Part shown: positions 8,887 through 16,706 of the stretch, in pieces
Layout: the number at the start of each line of letters is the position of its first letter
Position numbering within the stretch: the first letter of the stretch is position 1
NCBI RefSeq assembly: GCF_903642095.1
Contig: NZ_CAHJWD020000006.1
Location: 1-16,706 of the forward strand
From: Bathymodiolus brooksi thiotrophic gill symbiont
Lineage (GTDB): Bacteria; Pseudomonadota; Gammaproteobacteria; PS1; Pseudothioglobaceae
Length of the DNA stretch: 16,706 nucleotides
Direction: 5' to 3'
The notes under the pieces: model-generated
What the model was told of the DNA's origin: nothing
The model's database searches: none
What the model saw: only the letters and a program-made list of their open reading frames with translations
Program-made: the position numbers and the translations under genes

Positions 8887-11800
8887 TTAGTGTTGCTCAA
8901 GTTCAACATCAATACCCAGTGAACGAATCTCTTTAATCAATACATTAAAGGATTCTGGCATCACTGATTCTGTTAAATTAACCCCATCAACAATACTTTT
9001 ATACATCTTCGCTCGCCCAGTAACATCATCCGATTTAACCGTTAACATCTCACGCAATGTATGTGCTGCACCATAAGCCTCTAATGCCCAAACTTCCATT
9101 TCACCAAAACGCTGACCACCGAACTGTGCTTTACCACTAAGTGGCTGTTGTGTAACGAGTGAGTAAGGGCCAGTTGAACGGGCATGCATCTTATCATCAA
9201 CTAAGTGATTGAGTTTCAACATATGCATATAACCGACCGTAATTGGACGGTCAAACGGCTCACCTGTGCGGCCATCATAAAGTTGCTCTTGACCAGATTC
9301 TGGTAAGTCGGCTAACTTTAACAAGGACTTAATGTCTTCTTCTTTAATGCCATCAAATACTGGGGTTGCCATTGGCACACCCTCACGAAGGTTGTTTGCC
9401 AATTCAATAATTTCTTCATCGCTAAACGATGCTAAATTTTCTTGCTTACCATGAGAATTATAAACTTTATCTAAGAAAGCTCTGATTTCTTTAACCATTT
9501 CAGTGCGCTTTTCATCAAGCATGGCGGCAATTTTATGCCCTAACCCTTTTGCTGCATAACCCAAATGAACTTCCAGCACTTGCCCAACATTCATTCGAGA
9601 CGGCACGCCTAATGGATTAAGCACTACATCAACAGTAGAACCATCTGCTAAATAAGGCATATCCTCTATTGGAGATATGCGTGAAATAACACCTTTGTTA
9701 CCATGACGACCCGCCATCTTATCACCAACTTGTAAAGTCTTACGCGTTGCCACATAAACTTTAACCATCTTCATAACACCGGGGGGTAATTCTGCACCTT
9801 CAACAATCTTAGCACGCTCATTTTCAAAGAATTTATCAAATTCAACTCGTTTGATTTTCGCTTGTTTAACCAAAGAGGTTACTTCTTTGTTGACAGCGGT
9901 ATCCTTAACTTTGAGCTTGCCAAAATCTTCATCATCTAAAGGCCTCATATTCTTAGAGTTTAACTTCTCCCCTGCTTTAATGCCAGCAACGGCTTTCGTT
10001 AACTCATTACCTGAAAGTTTCAAACGGATACGACGGAAAATATCACCATCAATAATACCAAATTCATCGTCAATGTCTTTTCTGATTTTTGCTAAACGAC
10101 TTTCGTCAATACTTAAGGCTCTCGCATCTTTTTCAACACGGTCACGAGTAAAGACTTGAACATCAATAACCACACCAGATTTTGATGCACCAATACGCAA
10201 TGAAGAATCCTTGACGCTATTGGCTTTTTCACCAAAAATAGCCCGCAATAATTTTTCTTCTGGAGACAATACAGTTTCACTCTTAGGGGTTACTTTACCT
10301 ACTAAGATATCACCTCCTTTAACACGGGCACCAACATAAACAATACCGACTTCATCAAGTTTCGCTAAAGCAGATTCACTCACATTAGGGATATCAGCAG
10401 TAATTTCTTCTGAACCCAAAGTGGTGTCACGCGCATAAGCAGTTAGTTCTTCAATATGAATCGTGGTGTAACGATCTTCTTGTATCACACGCTCAGAAAT
10501 TAAAATTGAGTCCTCAAAGTTATAACCATTCCATGGCATAAAAGCAATCTTCATATTTTGACCCAGTGCTAATTCACCAAGGTCTGTTGAAGGTCCATCT
10601 GCCAATACATCACCTGCAATAATCTTATCGCCTGTTTTCACCAAAGGTTTTTGGTTAATACAAGTATTTTGATTAGAGCGTGCATACTTAGTTAGGTTGT
10701 AAATATCAACTCCCAACTCACCAGCCTTAGCCTGCTTAGAATCAACACGAATAACGATACGGGAAGCATCAACTGCCTCAACCACACCACTATGCTTTGC
10801 CGTTACGCAAACACGGGAATCGGTTGCCACTACACGCTCAATACCAGTGCCCACTAATGGCTTTTCAGCACGCAATGTTGGCACTGCTTGGCGTTGCATA
10901 TTTGAACCCATTAATGCACGGTTCGCATCATCATGCTCTAAGAACGGAATGAGAGATGCTGCCACTGATGAAATTTGCTTAGAGTCAATATCAATTAAGG
11001 TTACATTCTCAGAATTTACCAAGACAAATTCATTTTTATGACGGCAAGAAATTAAATCATCCATCAGCTTACCTTTTGTATCAACATTGGCATTCGCCTG
11101 TGCAATGGTATGCGTAATTTCATCAATCGCAGAAACATAAATAACTTCACTGGTTACTTTGCCCTTTTTAACCACTTGGTATGGTGTTTCTAAAAAACCA
11201 TAATTATTAGTTTTAGCATAAACTGCTAAAGTGTTAATCAAACCAATATTTGGTCCTTCTGGTGTTTCAATTGGACATAAGCGACCATAATGCGATGGGT
11301 GCACATCACGCACTTCAAAGCCAGCGCGTTCACGCGTCAAACCACCCGGACCTAATGCTGAGATACGGCGTTTATGAGTTACACCTGATAATGGATTCAC
11401 TTGATCCATAAACTGAGATAATTGTGAAGAACCAAAGAATTCTTTAACCGCAGCTGACACTGGATTAGAGTTAATTAAGTCTTGTGGGGTTAACTCATCT
11501 GTTTCAGCCAAGTTCAAACCTTCTTTAACTGCTTTTTCAACACGCACCAAACCAATTCTAAATTGATTCTCAATCATTTCACCAATGGCTCTAACACGCC
11601 TGTTAGCAAGTGTATCAACATCGTCAACTGAATCTTTGCCATCTTTAATATCGATCAACATTTTAATAACATTCAAAATATCATCATTCGTCAATACATG
11701 TTCACCCGTTTCAGACTCAATACCAAGACGGCGGTTAAGTTTCATACGACCAACCTTAGAAAGATCATAACGGTCATTTTTGAAAAATAAATTGTTAAAT

Positions 11801-12969
11801 AACAAGTTAACGGCATCTTCTGTTGCTGGCTCACCTGGACGCATCACATGGTAAATAGACATACGAGCTTCAATTTCAGTTTGCACTTCATCTAAACGCA
11901 ATGTGTTGGAAATATAAGCCCCCGTCTGCGACTCATTAATGTAAAGAATTTCAAATTTCTTAACTTTATTGGTTACAAGCAACTCCAAAACTTCTTCAGA
12001 AATAACTGTATTAGCGGCACATAAAATTTCACCCGTTTCTTTATCAACTAAATCTTGAGAAATAACCTTGTCTAACAAATATTCAAGTGGGGTAACCATT
12101 GATTCAATACCCGCTTTTTCTAAAATCTTTGTATGTTTGGCTGTGATACGACGACCTTTTTCAACTACAACATCTTTACCAGACATAATATCAAATTCAG
12201 CAATTGAGCCACATAATTTAGCTGGAGATAAGTCTATATTGCAAGATTTTGCTTTAAGCTTGACATTAATTTTGCCAAAGAAGGTATCAAGAATGCCAAT
12301 TGAATCAAGACCCATTGCACGCAACAAAGTGGTTACTGGTAATTTACGCCTACGGTCAATTCGCACATATAGATGCTCATGATGATCAAATTCAAAATCT
12401 AGCCATGAGCCACGGTAAGGAATAATACGAGATGAGAATAAAATCTCACCTGAAGAGTGTGTTTTACCTTTGTCATGTTCAAAGATTACACCTGGAGAAC
12501 GGTGCAACTGAGATACCACAACACGCTCAGTACCATTAATAACGAAGGTACCTGTGTCGGTCATTAACGGTAATTGACCAAGATAAACATCTTCTTCAAT
12601 AATTTGCTTAACACGACGCTTCTTTTTTAGAATTGAACCATTTTTATCAAACAAAACCAAGTTTAATTTCACTCGTAATATTGAAGCAAAAGTTACACCA
12701 CGCAACTTACATTCTTCAACATTAAATTTTGGCTCTTGCAATGCATAATCAACATATTCAATTTCTGCATAACCATTGTTCGCAGTAATTGGAAATACGG
12801 ATTGAAAAACCGCATGCAAACCAACATTTGTTTTAGTTTCTTTGCCAGCTTGGATAAAACCATTGAATGATTCAATCTGGATAGCCAACAAATCTGGTTC
12901 CGTTAAAATTGATTCCCTTGAACCAAAATTATTTCTAATTCGCTTTTTTTCAGTAAATGAATAAGCCAT
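8887..12969 (-). CDS. rpoB: DNA-directed RNA polymerase subunit beta
   Basis: Partner of beta' in the RNA polymerase core, 1360 residues (E. coli 1342). Seen: the start [12 protein letters not shown] typical of gammaproteobacteria; the rifampicin pocket [13 protein letters not shown] at 511-523 and [13 protein letters not shown] at 531-543, with the usual rifampicin-contact residues present; [21 protein letters not shown]; and the C-terminal [10 protein letters not shown] end. Within the pocket the segment between the two blocks reads V-N-P-L-S-G-V instead of the E. coli N-N-P-L-S-E-I, a mild change. The ribosome site is GTGAGG. The 161-nt spacer upstream is annotated separately. Confidence 0.99.
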   Translation of the reverse strand: MAYSFTEKKRIRNNFGSRESILTEPDLLAIQIESFNGFIQAGKETKTNVGLHAVFQSVFPITANNGYAEIEYVDYALQEPKFNVEECKLRGVTFASILRVKLNLVLFDKNGSILKKKRRVKQIIEEDVYLGQLPLMTDTGTFVINGTERVVVSQLHRSPGVIFEHDKGKTHSSGEILFSSRIIPYRGSWLDFEFDHHEHLYVRIDRRRKLPVTTLLRAMGLDSIGILDTFFGKINVKLKAKSCNIDLSPAKLCGSIAEFDIMSGKDVVVEKGRRITAKHTKILEKAGIESMVTPLEYLLDKVISQDLVDKETGEILCAANTVISEEVLELLVTNKVKKFEILYINESQTGAYISNTLRLDEVQTEIEARMSIYHVMRPGEPATEDAVNLLFNNLFFKNDRYDLSKVGRMKLNRRLGIESETGEHVLTNDDILNVIKMLIDIKDGKDSVDDVDTLANRRVRAIGEMIENQFRIGLVRVEKAVKEGLNLAETDELTPQDLINSNPVSAAVKEFFGSSQLSQFMDQVNPLSGVTHKRRISALGPGGLTRERAGFEVRDVHPSHYGRLCPIETPEGPNIGLINTLAVYAKTNNYGFLETPYQVVKKGKVTSEVIYVSAIDEITHTIAQANANVDTKGKLMDDLISCRHKNEFVLVNSENVTLIDIDSKQISSVAASLIPFLEHDDANRALMGSNMQRQAVPTLRAEKPLVGTGIERVVATDSRVCVTAKHSGVVEAVDASRIVIRVDSKQAKAGELGVDIYNLTKYARSNQNTCINQKPLVKTGDKIIAGDVLADGPSTDLGELALGQNMKIAFMPWNGYNFEDSILISERVIQEDRYTTIHIEELTAYARDTTLGSEEITADIPNVSESALAKLDEVGIVYVGARVKGGDILVGKVTPKSETVLSPEEKLLRAIFGEKANSVKDSSLRIGASKSGVVIDVQVFTRDRVEKDARALSIDESRLAKIRKDIDDEFGIIDGDIFRRIRLKLSGNELTKAVAGIKAGEKLNSKNMRPLDDEDFGKLKVKDTAVNKEVTSLVKQAKIKRVEFDKFFENERAKIVEGAELPPGVMKMVKVYVATRKTLQVGDKMAGRHGNKGVISRISPIEDMPYLADGSTVDVVLNPLGVPSRMNVGQVLEVHLGYAAKGLGHKIAAMLDEKRTEMVKEIRAFLDKVYNSHGKQENLASFSDEEIIELANNLREGVPMATPVFDGIKEEDIKSLLKLADLPESGQEQLYDGRTGEPFDRPITVGYMHMLKLNHLVDDKMHARSTGPYSLVTQQPLSGKAQFGGQRFGEMEVWALEAYGAAHTLREMLTVKSDDVTGRAKMYKSIVDGVNLTESVMPESFNVLIKEIRSLGIDVELEQH

Positions 12970-13130
12970 AGTACCTCACATTATTTGATCTTACAATTAA
13001 CAATTTTTCTTAAAAGACAATATATAAATAAAGTCTTTTTAATAATAGGGTCAGCCTATAAAAATTTATAGACTGATAAAAACACTAAAATCCCCTTACG
13101 GAAGTTTTAATATTTTTTTTGTAGAAGTAA
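12970..13130 (-). promoter_or_regulatory. rplL-rpoB spacer with two hairpins (attenuator or processing site)
   Basis: In E. coli the equivalent spacer holds a partial terminator and an RNase III site that make rpoBC expression lower than rplJL. Seen here, in order of transcription: a hairpin pairing 13051-13054 with 13073-13076 and 13056-13062 with 13065-13071 (11 pairs, one C/A mismatch, 2-nt loop), then a 7-bp hairpin pairing 13012-13018 with 13033-13039. Neither has a good G+C stem followed by a U run, so strong termination is unlikely. Processing or partial attenuation is an inference from position. I see no convincing internal promoter. Confidence 0.45.
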
Positions 13131-13508
13131 TTACTTAAGTTCTACGCTAGCACCAGCTTCTTCAAGCTGTTTCTTAATGTCTTCAGATTCAGCTTTAGAT
13201 GCGCCTTCTTTAATTGCAACAGGTGCTGATTCAACCATATCTTTAGCCTCTTTAAGACCAAGACCAGTAATAGCACGAACTGCTTTAATAACAGCAACTT
13301 TCTTTTCACCAAAACTTGTCAACATTACATTGAACTCGTCTTTTTCTTCTACTGCTGCACCAGCGTCTGCTGCTACTGCTACTGGTGCTGCCGCTGCTGC
13401 CGCTGATACACCAAACTTTTCTTCCATTGCTGAAACCAATTCAACAACATCCATTACTGACATATCAGCAATTGCATTTAAAATATCTTCATTGGTTAAT
13501 TTAGCCAT
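13131..13508 (-). CDS. rplL: 50S ribosomal protein L7/L12
   Basis: Stalk protein that recruits and activates the translational GTPases (EF-Tu, EF-G, IF2). 125 residues, usual size. Seen: N-terminal dimerisation helices (about 1-34) with [18 protein letters not shown]; an Ala/Val/Pro-rich hinge (about 36-53); and a C-terminal domain with E-K-D-E-F-N-V and the [10 protein letters not shown] ... G-L-G-L-K-E-A-K surface that contacts the GTPases. It lies 25 nt after rplJ, with an AAGGAG ribosome site, as a pair with rplJ. Confidence 0.99.
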   Translation of the reverse strand: MAKLTNEDILNAIADMSVMDVVELVSAMEEKFGVSAAAAAAPVAVAADAGAAVEEKDEFNVMLTSFGEKKVAVIKAVRAITGLGLKEAKDMVESAPVAIKEGASKAESEDIKKQLEEAGASVELK

Positions 13509-13533
13509 GATATTTTCTCCTTTTTTATTATTA

Positions 13534-14052
13534 TTATTTTTGTTGTGCCACTGCTGAAACCACTCGAGTTATTTGACTAGGGATATCATTTAAACCCCTT
13601 GCTAATTTCTCAACTGGTGCCAACATTAATGCCATAACTAAGCTAATCGCCTGATCTTTAGTTGGCAAATCTGCAATTCGCTTAAGTTCTTTTGCTTCCA
13701 CAAAATCCCCTGAAACGCCCAGACCTTTAACAACCAAATCTTCGTTTTCTTTGACGAAATTATTGAATACACGGGCTACTGCACCTGGGTCTTCTTGTGA
13801 AAAACCAAGAATCACCGGCCCACTAAGCACAGGCATTACACATTCGCATACTGTATCCTCTAACGCTCTTTTTGCCAATGAATTCTTTACAACCCGTAAA
13901 GAAACACTTGCATCCATTGCACTAGCACGAAGGTTAGTCATTTGCGCAACTGTTAATCCGCGATATTCAGCTACGCCAACAGCAATACTACCCTTAGCGA
14001 GTGCATTTACTTGTTTGACAACAACTTTTTTTGCTTCAAGATTTAGAGCCAT
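13534..14052 (-). CDS. rplJ: 50S ribosomal protein L10
   Basis: Anchors the L7/L12 dimers to 23S rRNA at the stalk base; in the family the L10-L12 complex also represses its own message. 172 residues (E. coli 165). Seen: the N-terminal RNA-binding domain with [10 protein letters not shown] ... [16 protein letters not shown] and [19 protein letters not shown]; and a C-terminal helix region (about 145-172) that would bind L12 dimers. The start follows GGAGAGAG at normal spacing. A 274-nt leader with L10-leader-like elements and a U-tailed hairpin precedes it. Confidence 0.98.
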   Translation of the reverse strand: MALNLEAKKVVVKQVNALAKGSIAVGVAEYRGLTVAQMTNLRASAMDASVSLRVVKNSLAKRALEDTVCECVMPVLSGPVILGFSQEDPGAVARVFNNFVKENEDLVVKGLGVSGDFVEAKELKRIADLPTKDQAISLVMALMLAPVEKLARGLNDIPSQITRVVSAVAQQK

Positions 14053-14137
14053 TTTGTCTCTCTCCTAAACAGTCTACTAAACTTAGAAATAAAAAATATA
14101 AATTTGCACCCATACTTTCTCTACCTAAGCTCAGTTT

Positions 14138-14169
14138 AAAAAAAAGAAAGTTATATTAATATAACCTTC
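14138..14169 (-). terminator. U-tailed hairpin upstream of rplJ (attenuator or rplKA terminator)
   Basis: On the minus strand, 14169-14146 folds on itself around a perfect 16-nt palindrome, extended at its base by a G-U, two A-U and one G-C pair. Eight consecutive T residues (14145-14138) follow directly. This is the shape of an intrinsic terminator, although the stem is AT-rich. It lies 85 nt upstream of the rplJ start and after the L10-leader-like region. It may end part of the rplKA transcripts, or act as the switch by which L10-L12 limits rplJL transcription. Confidence 0.6.
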
Positions 14170-14326
14170 ACCCTAGAGTATTTGCTAGAACATCCTAACA
14201 CCACCCTCTACATAGGCCAACTGTATTACCAGCCAATTAAACAAACACACCAGGAGGAATGTTTGAACCTATGGTCTTTGAGGTCATAGAACAATCTAAA
14301 ACCTAAAAGAATTTTTTTGGTTAAAC
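14170..14326 (-). promoter_or_regulatory. L10-leader-like regulatory region upstream of rplJL
   Basis: The non-coding stretch after rplA contains an A-A-A-G-A-C-C-A-T-A-G-G element and a later C-C-T-A-T-G-T-A-G element, resembling the paired segments of bacterial L10 leaders. Seen on the minus strand: CATAGG (14268-14273) can pair with CCTATG (14211-14216), enclosing a 6-bp hairpin that pairs 14242-14247 with 14260-14265. The same CATAG can alternatively pair with CTATG at 14285-14289, so two folds exclude each other. In the known family the L10(L12)4 complex binds such a leader and represses. The family match is from memory, not a covariance search. Confidence 0.55.
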
Positions 14327-15022
14327 TTAAATGTCAACCGATGTTAAATCAACCCCAACACCTGGACCCATTGTTGATGAAACGCTCACTCTTTTAAAAT
14401 AAATACCTTTGGCTGAACTGGGTTTAGCTTTTTTCAATGCTTCCATTAAGGCAACAATATTTTCAGCTAATGCTTCCGCTGTAAATGATGCCCTGCCAAT
14501 GCCTGCATGAATAATACCTGCTTTGTCAGTGCGATAACGCACTTGACCTGCTTTAGCGTTATTCACTGCAGTTGCAACATCGGGCGTTACTGTGCCAACT
14601 TTAGGGTTAGGCATTAAGCCTCTAGGGCCCAATACTTGTCCTAAACGACCAACAACGCCCATCGCATCTGGAGAAGCAATAACCACATCATAATTTAGAT
14701 CACCATCTTGCATAGTTTTCATTAAATCTTCCATGCCGACTACATCGGCACCTGCAGCTTTTGCTTTCTCTACATTGTCACCTTGAGTAAATACTGCGAC
14801 ACGCACTGATTTTCCAGTGCCATTTGGTAATACTACTGCACCACGCACATTTTGGTCAGATTTATTAGCATCAACACCAAGATTAACACTAACATCAATA
14901 GATTCGTCAAATTTTGCAGTTGAGCATTCTTTTAATAAGGTAAGTGCATCAATAATCGCATAACGCTTTTCTTCTTCAATCTTTGTTGCAAATTGTTTTT
15001 GTTTTTTTGTTAACTTAGCCAT
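14327..15022 (-). CDS. rplA: 50S ribosomal protein L1
   Basis: Forms the mobile L1 stalk that guides deacylated tRNA out of the E site; it also represses its own operon through an rRNA-like mRNA site. 231 residues from the ATG at 15022, the usual length. I chose this start because M-A-K-L-T-K-K-Q-K is the normal L1 N-terminus and a GGAGGG site lies 7 nt upstream; a longer frame to 15067 would overlap rplK by 44 nt and adds 15 residues foreign to the family. The [14 protein letters not shown] signature is intact. One nucleotide separates it from the rplK stop, so the two are translationally coupled. Confidence 0.98.
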   Translation of the reverse strand: MAKLTKKQKQFATKIEEEKRYAIIDALTLLKECSTAKFDESIDVSVNLGVDANKSDQNVRGAVVLPNGTGKSVRVAVFTQGDNVEKAKAAGADVVGMEDLMKTMQDGDLNYDVVIASPDAMGVVGRLGQVLGPRGLMPNPKVGTVTPDVATAVNNAKAGQVRYRTDKAGIIHAGIGRASFTAEALAENIVALMEALKKAKPSSAKGIYFKRVSVSSTMGPGVGVDLTSVDI

Positions 15023-15023
15023 C

Positions 15024-15452
15024 TTAACCCTCCACTTCAATACCCATAGAACGGGCTGTGCCAGCAATAATACTTACTGCTGCTTCCATATCATTGGCAT
15101 TTAAATCTTTCATTTTAATCGTCGCAACTTCTTCTAATTGTGCACGAGTAATTTTGCCTACTTTATCAAGGTGTGGCACGCCACTGCCTTTTTTAATACC
15201 TGTAACTTTTAGAATTAACAGTGCTGCTGGCGGCGTCTTGGTAATAAATGTAAAACTACGATCACTATAAACCGTAATAACCACTGGCACTTTCATACCT
15301 TTATCAATGTCTTGCGTTGAAGCGTTAAACGCTTTACAAAATTCCATAATATTCACACCATGCTGACCCAATGCTGGACCTACTGGTGGCGAAGGGTTTG
15401 CCTCTTGTGCTGGAATCTGCAGCTTAATATATGATTCAATTTTTTTAGCCAT
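15024..15452 (-). CDS. rplK: 50S ribosomal protein L11
   Basis: Binds the GTPase-associated centre of 23S rRNA and is needed for the RelA-dependent stringent response. 142 residues, the normal size. Seen: the N-terminal domain with the proline-rich [20 protein letters not shown] motif (about 21-39), and the C-terminal RNA-binding domain with [16 protein letters not shown] and the final A-G-T-A-R-S-M-G-I. The ribosome site is AAGGAG. A 78-nt leader after nusG holds the likely L1 operator. Confidence 0.99.
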   Translation of the reverse strand: MAKKIESYIKLQIPAQEANPSPPVGPALGQHGVNIMEFCKAFNASTQDIDKGMKVPVVITVYSDRSFTFITKTPPAALLILKVTGIKKGSGVPHLDKVGKITRAQLEEVATIKMKDLNANDMEAAVSIIAGTARSMGIEVEG

Positions 15453-15492
15453 TTTTTATCTCCTTATGGGTGCAAACGCTCTATCTAAAATT

Positions 15493-15530
15493 AAGCTCCC
15501 CTGTTAAATTCAACCCGAAGGTTTCACCTT
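15493..15530 (-). promoter_or_regulatory. Ribosomal protein L1 operator (23S rRNA mimic) in the rplK leader
   Basis: Starting right after the nusG stop, the minus strand reads AAGG-TGAAA-CCT, and 16 nt later AGG-GGAG-CTT. AAG (15530-15528) pairs with CTT (15495-15493) and CCT (15521-15519) with AGG (15502-15500). This leaves an asymmetric internal loop GTGAAA opposite GGAG, the arrangement L1 recognises on the 23S rRNA L1 stalk (GGUGAAA facing GGGAGC). Knowledge: in E. coli L1 represses rplKA by binding such a leader site. A competing 4-bp hairpin with a TTCG loop overlaps it (15512-15523). The site is 40 nt from the rplK start. Confidence 0.7.
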
Positions 15531-16064
15531 TTAAGTCTTCGCCACCTGCGAAAACTCTAACTCTACTGGTGTAGTGCGTCCAAAAATCAACACCTCTACT
15601 TTTAGTAAATTCTTTTCATAGTCAACCGATTCAACTGTGCCATTGAACTCATTAAACGGCCCGTCAATAACCAAAATTTCTTCACCCGGTTGGTAAGCAA
15701 CCTTGGGTTTCGGCTTATCTGTACCTTCCTGAACACGCGCCATAATCTTATCAACTTCACGCTGAGTAATTGGCGATGGCTTACCTGAAGATCCCCCAAT
15801 AAAACCAATCACATTTGTGGTATTTTTTACCGCTAGCCAGCTTTGCTCAGTAAGCTCCATATGAATCAACATATAACCTGGGAAAAATTTGCGTTCTGCA
15901 GTTTTCTTTTGACCATCTTTAAGCTCTACTACTTGCTCAGTTGGAATCATAACATCGCTAAGCAAGTCTGTTAAGTTCTCTCTTTCAATTGACTCTTCAA
16001 TTGCAACTTTTACTTTCGCTTCATAGCCACTTCTTGCATGGAGCACATACCATCTCTTAGACAT
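15531..16064 (-). CDS. nusG: Transcription termination/antitermination factor NusG
   Basis: Binds the RNA polymerase clamp, raises processivity, and links polymerase to Rho or to the ribosome through S10. 177 residues (E. coli 181). Seen: start S-K-R-W-Y-V-L-H-A-R-S-G-Y-E; N-terminal domain core F-F-P-G-Y-M-L-I-H-M (polymerase-binding, about 62-71) and N-V-I-G-F-I-G-G; and a C-terminal KOW domain with G-P-F-N-E-F-N-G-T-V-E-S-V-D-Y. No insertion is present. It lies 13 nt after secE with an AAAGGGA site, the standard secE-nusG pair. Confidence 0.98.
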   Translation of the reverse strand: MSKRWYVLHARSGYEAKVKVAIEESIERENLTDLLSDVMIPTEQVVELKDGQKKTAERKFFPGYMLIHMELTEQSWLAVKNTTNVIGFIGGSSGKPSPITQREVDKIMARVQEGTDKPKPKVAYQPGEEILVIDGPFNEFNGTVESVDYEKNLLKVEVLIFGRTTPVELEFSQVAKT

Positions 16065-16077
16065 TTTATAATCCCTT

Positions 16078-16452
16078 TTAATTTGTTAATAACTGAACAG
16101 CCCAAGTAAAAAACGCATCAACAATCCATAAGAAAATAGCAACAATAACCACTGCCACCATAATCATACCAGTCGTTTTAAGCGTTTCATCTTTTGTCGG
16201 CCAAACAACTTTGCGCAATTCGATCTTTGTTTCTTTCGAAAATGCTTTTAAACGAATGCCTTGCGGTGATTTTAAAAAAACAAATCCTGCTATTACTAAA
16301 CCCACTAGCAAAACCAACACTTTATAGAGTGTTGTGTTTAACGCCAGTGGGTCTAAATAGAAAAACACAAGAAAGCCTATAACAATAAGAATTGATATTA
16401 TCAATCCTACTGACGACTCTGTTTTTGCTTGATTCTCTGTATTCTTACTCAC
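16078..16452 (-). CDS. secE: Preprotein translocase subunit SecE
   Basis: Essential membrane subunit that clamps SecY in the SecYEG channel. 124 residues (E. coli 127) from a GTG at 16450-16452. The GTG is chosen because it gives the family N-terminus S-K-N-T-E-N and follows an AAAGGA site at 6 nt, while the longer in-frame ATG at 16521 would have to lie inside tRNA-Trp. Seen: three membrane segments of the longer enterobacterial type (V-G-L-I-I-S-I-L-I; Y-K-V-L-V-L-L-V-G; and the conserved last one), plus the amphipathic hallmark E-L-R-K-V-V-W-P-T-K-D-E-T before the third segment. Confidence 0.95.
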   Translation of the reverse strand: MSKNTENQAKTESSVGLIISILIVIGFLVFFYLDPLALNTTLYKVLVLLVGLVIAGFVFLKSPQGIRLKAFSKETKIELRKVVWPTKDETLKTTGMIMVAVVIVAIFLWIVDAFFTWAVQLLTN

Positions 16453-16468
16453 ATTACATCCTTTAATA

Positions 16469-16544
16469 TGGCAGGCAAGGAGGGACTCGAACCCCCAACC
16501 AACGGTTTTGGAGACCGCCACTCTACCAATTGAGCCACTTGCCT
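16469..16544 (-). tRNA. trpT: tRNA-Trp (anticodon CCA)
   Basis: A 76-nt cloverleaf on the minus strand. The acceptor stem AGGCAAG (16538-16544) pairs with CTTGCCT (16473-16479), the discriminator is G, and the 3' CCA (16469-16471) is encoded in the DNA. The D-arm has GGCTCAATTGGTAGAG, the anticodon loop CTCCAAA places CCA at 34-36, and the T-arm reads GGGGGTTCGAGTCCC. It stands 16 nt before the secE GTG and is probably cut out of a shared transcript. Confidence 0.98.
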
Positions 16545-16549
16545 AAATT

Positions 16550-16591
16550 AAGAATGCCTATACCAGTCAAACGACCGCTAAAGGCATTCTT
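16550..16591 (-). other. Bulged hairpin just upstream of tRNA-Trp
   Basis: A perfect 10-bp inverted repeat pairs 16550-16559 with 16582-16591. The 22-nt interior can form a further 5-bp stem with a GTTT loop. On the minus strand it is followed by TTAATTT and then the tRNA 5' end 5 nt later. The U tail is too short for a strong terminator; a precursor-processing structure, or a weak second terminator of tuf, are both possible. Confidence 0.5.
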
Positions 16592-16597
16592 TTATAA

Positions 16598-16620
16598 GGC
16601 TCAAAAAAAATATTTGAGCC
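16598..16620 (-). terminator. Probable terminator hairpin after tuf
   Basis: An 8-bp perfect stem GGCTCAAA/TTTGAGCC pairs 16598-16605 with 16613-16620 around a 7-nt loop, 9 nt after the tuf stop codon. The minus-strand tail TTATAAAAG is only weakly U-rich, so termination may be partial and read-through into tRNA-Trp and secE is plausible. Confidence 0.55.
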
Positions 16621-16629
16621 AGTTTTCTC

Positions 16630-16706
16630 TTAATCTATCACCTTAGCAACAACACCCGCACCAACAGTGCGCCCACCTTCTCTGATGGCAAATCTCAAAC
16701 CTTCTT
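16630..16706 (-). CDS. tuf: Elongation factor Tu, C-terminal end (partial)
   Basis: The minus strand from the right edge translates to 24 residues and a TAA stop: E-G-L-R-F-A-I-R-E-G-G-R-T-V-G-A, then G-V-V-A-K-V-I-D. This is the conserved end of EF-Tu domain 3; the rest lies outside the window. EF-Tu carries aminoacyl-tRNA to the ribosome. The tuf-tRNA-Trp-secE-nusG order is widespread in gammaproteobacteria, with tuf serving as the upstream neighbour of the ribosomal-protein/RNA polymerase block. Confidence 0.95.
   Translation of the reverse strand, partial: EGLRFAIREGGRTVGAGVVAKVID

Noticed and set aside
12693..12875. A 60-codon minus-strand frame inside rpoB
   Set aside because: It overlaps conserved rpoB coding sequence in another frame and has no recognisable product or start signal.
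13177..13557. A 126-codon plus-strand frame opposite rplL
   Set aside because: Antisense image of the Ala-rich hinge of L7/L12; no upstream signals, and strongly explained by codon use of the real gene.
15023..15067. A longer N-terminus for rplA beginning inside rplK
   Set aside because: The extra 15 residues are read from the rplK end in another frame and are foreign to L1; the internal ATG at 15022 has a good ribosome site.
1..16706. CRISPR arrays, insertion sequences, long direct repeats or prophage pieces
   Set aside because: Reading both strands I saw no regularly spaced repeats, transposase motifs, terminal inverted repeats or phage genes; the only accessory-looking part is the first 460 bases.

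Overview
The window reads as a chromosomal segment of an AT-rich, sulfur-oxidising gammaproteobacterium. The protein sequences look most like the SUP05 / Thioglobus / bivalve-symbiont group. That placement rests on family resemblance (gammaproteobacterial RpoB, RpoC, NusG and SecE beside a truncated Sox set) and not on any search. Almost everything is on the minus strand, so the layout below follows transcription from the right edge to the left.

Right end: the last codons of tuf (EF-Tu), a spacer with two hairpins, tRNA-Trp(CCA) with an encoded CCA end, then secE-nusG-rplK-rplA-rplJ-rplL-rpoB-rpoC in the classical order. Three non-coding stretches in this block carry structure. An rRNA-like L1-protein operator lies between nusG and rplK. 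An L10-type leader followed by a U-tailed hairpin lies between rplA and rplJ. A 161-nt spacer with two hairpins separates rplL from rpoB. Together they suggest that L1/L11, L10/L12 and RNA polymerase output are set separately inside one long transcription unit. A terminator closes the block after rpoC.

Middle: trpE (anthranilate synthase component I) stands alone after the rpoC terminator. It has an extended -10 so close to its ATG that the message may be leaderless. No str operon (rpsL-rpsG-fusA) follows rpoC within the window.

Left: soxX-soxY-soxZ-soxA-soxK, tightly packed with strong Shine-Dalgarno sites, a candidate sigma70 promoter and a perfect 12-bp terminator hairpin. SoxXA(K) loads thiosulfate onto the SoxYZ carrier in the periplasm. 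soxB and soxCD are not in this window. Lineages with Sox but no SoxCD usually deposit the sulfane sulfur as globules and oxidise it by reverse Dsr, but the window cannot show this.

Far left edge: a plus-strand reading frame, convergent with sox, holds a D...ExK motif in the style of PD-(D/E)XK nucleases and is probably the C-terminal part of a restriction-type endonuclease. About 290 bases of very AT-rich, possibly decayed sequence follow it. This is the only accessory-looking part of the window. I do not see a wholly new system here. The most informative signals are the cis-regulatory RNAs of the ribosomal-protein/RNA polymerase block.
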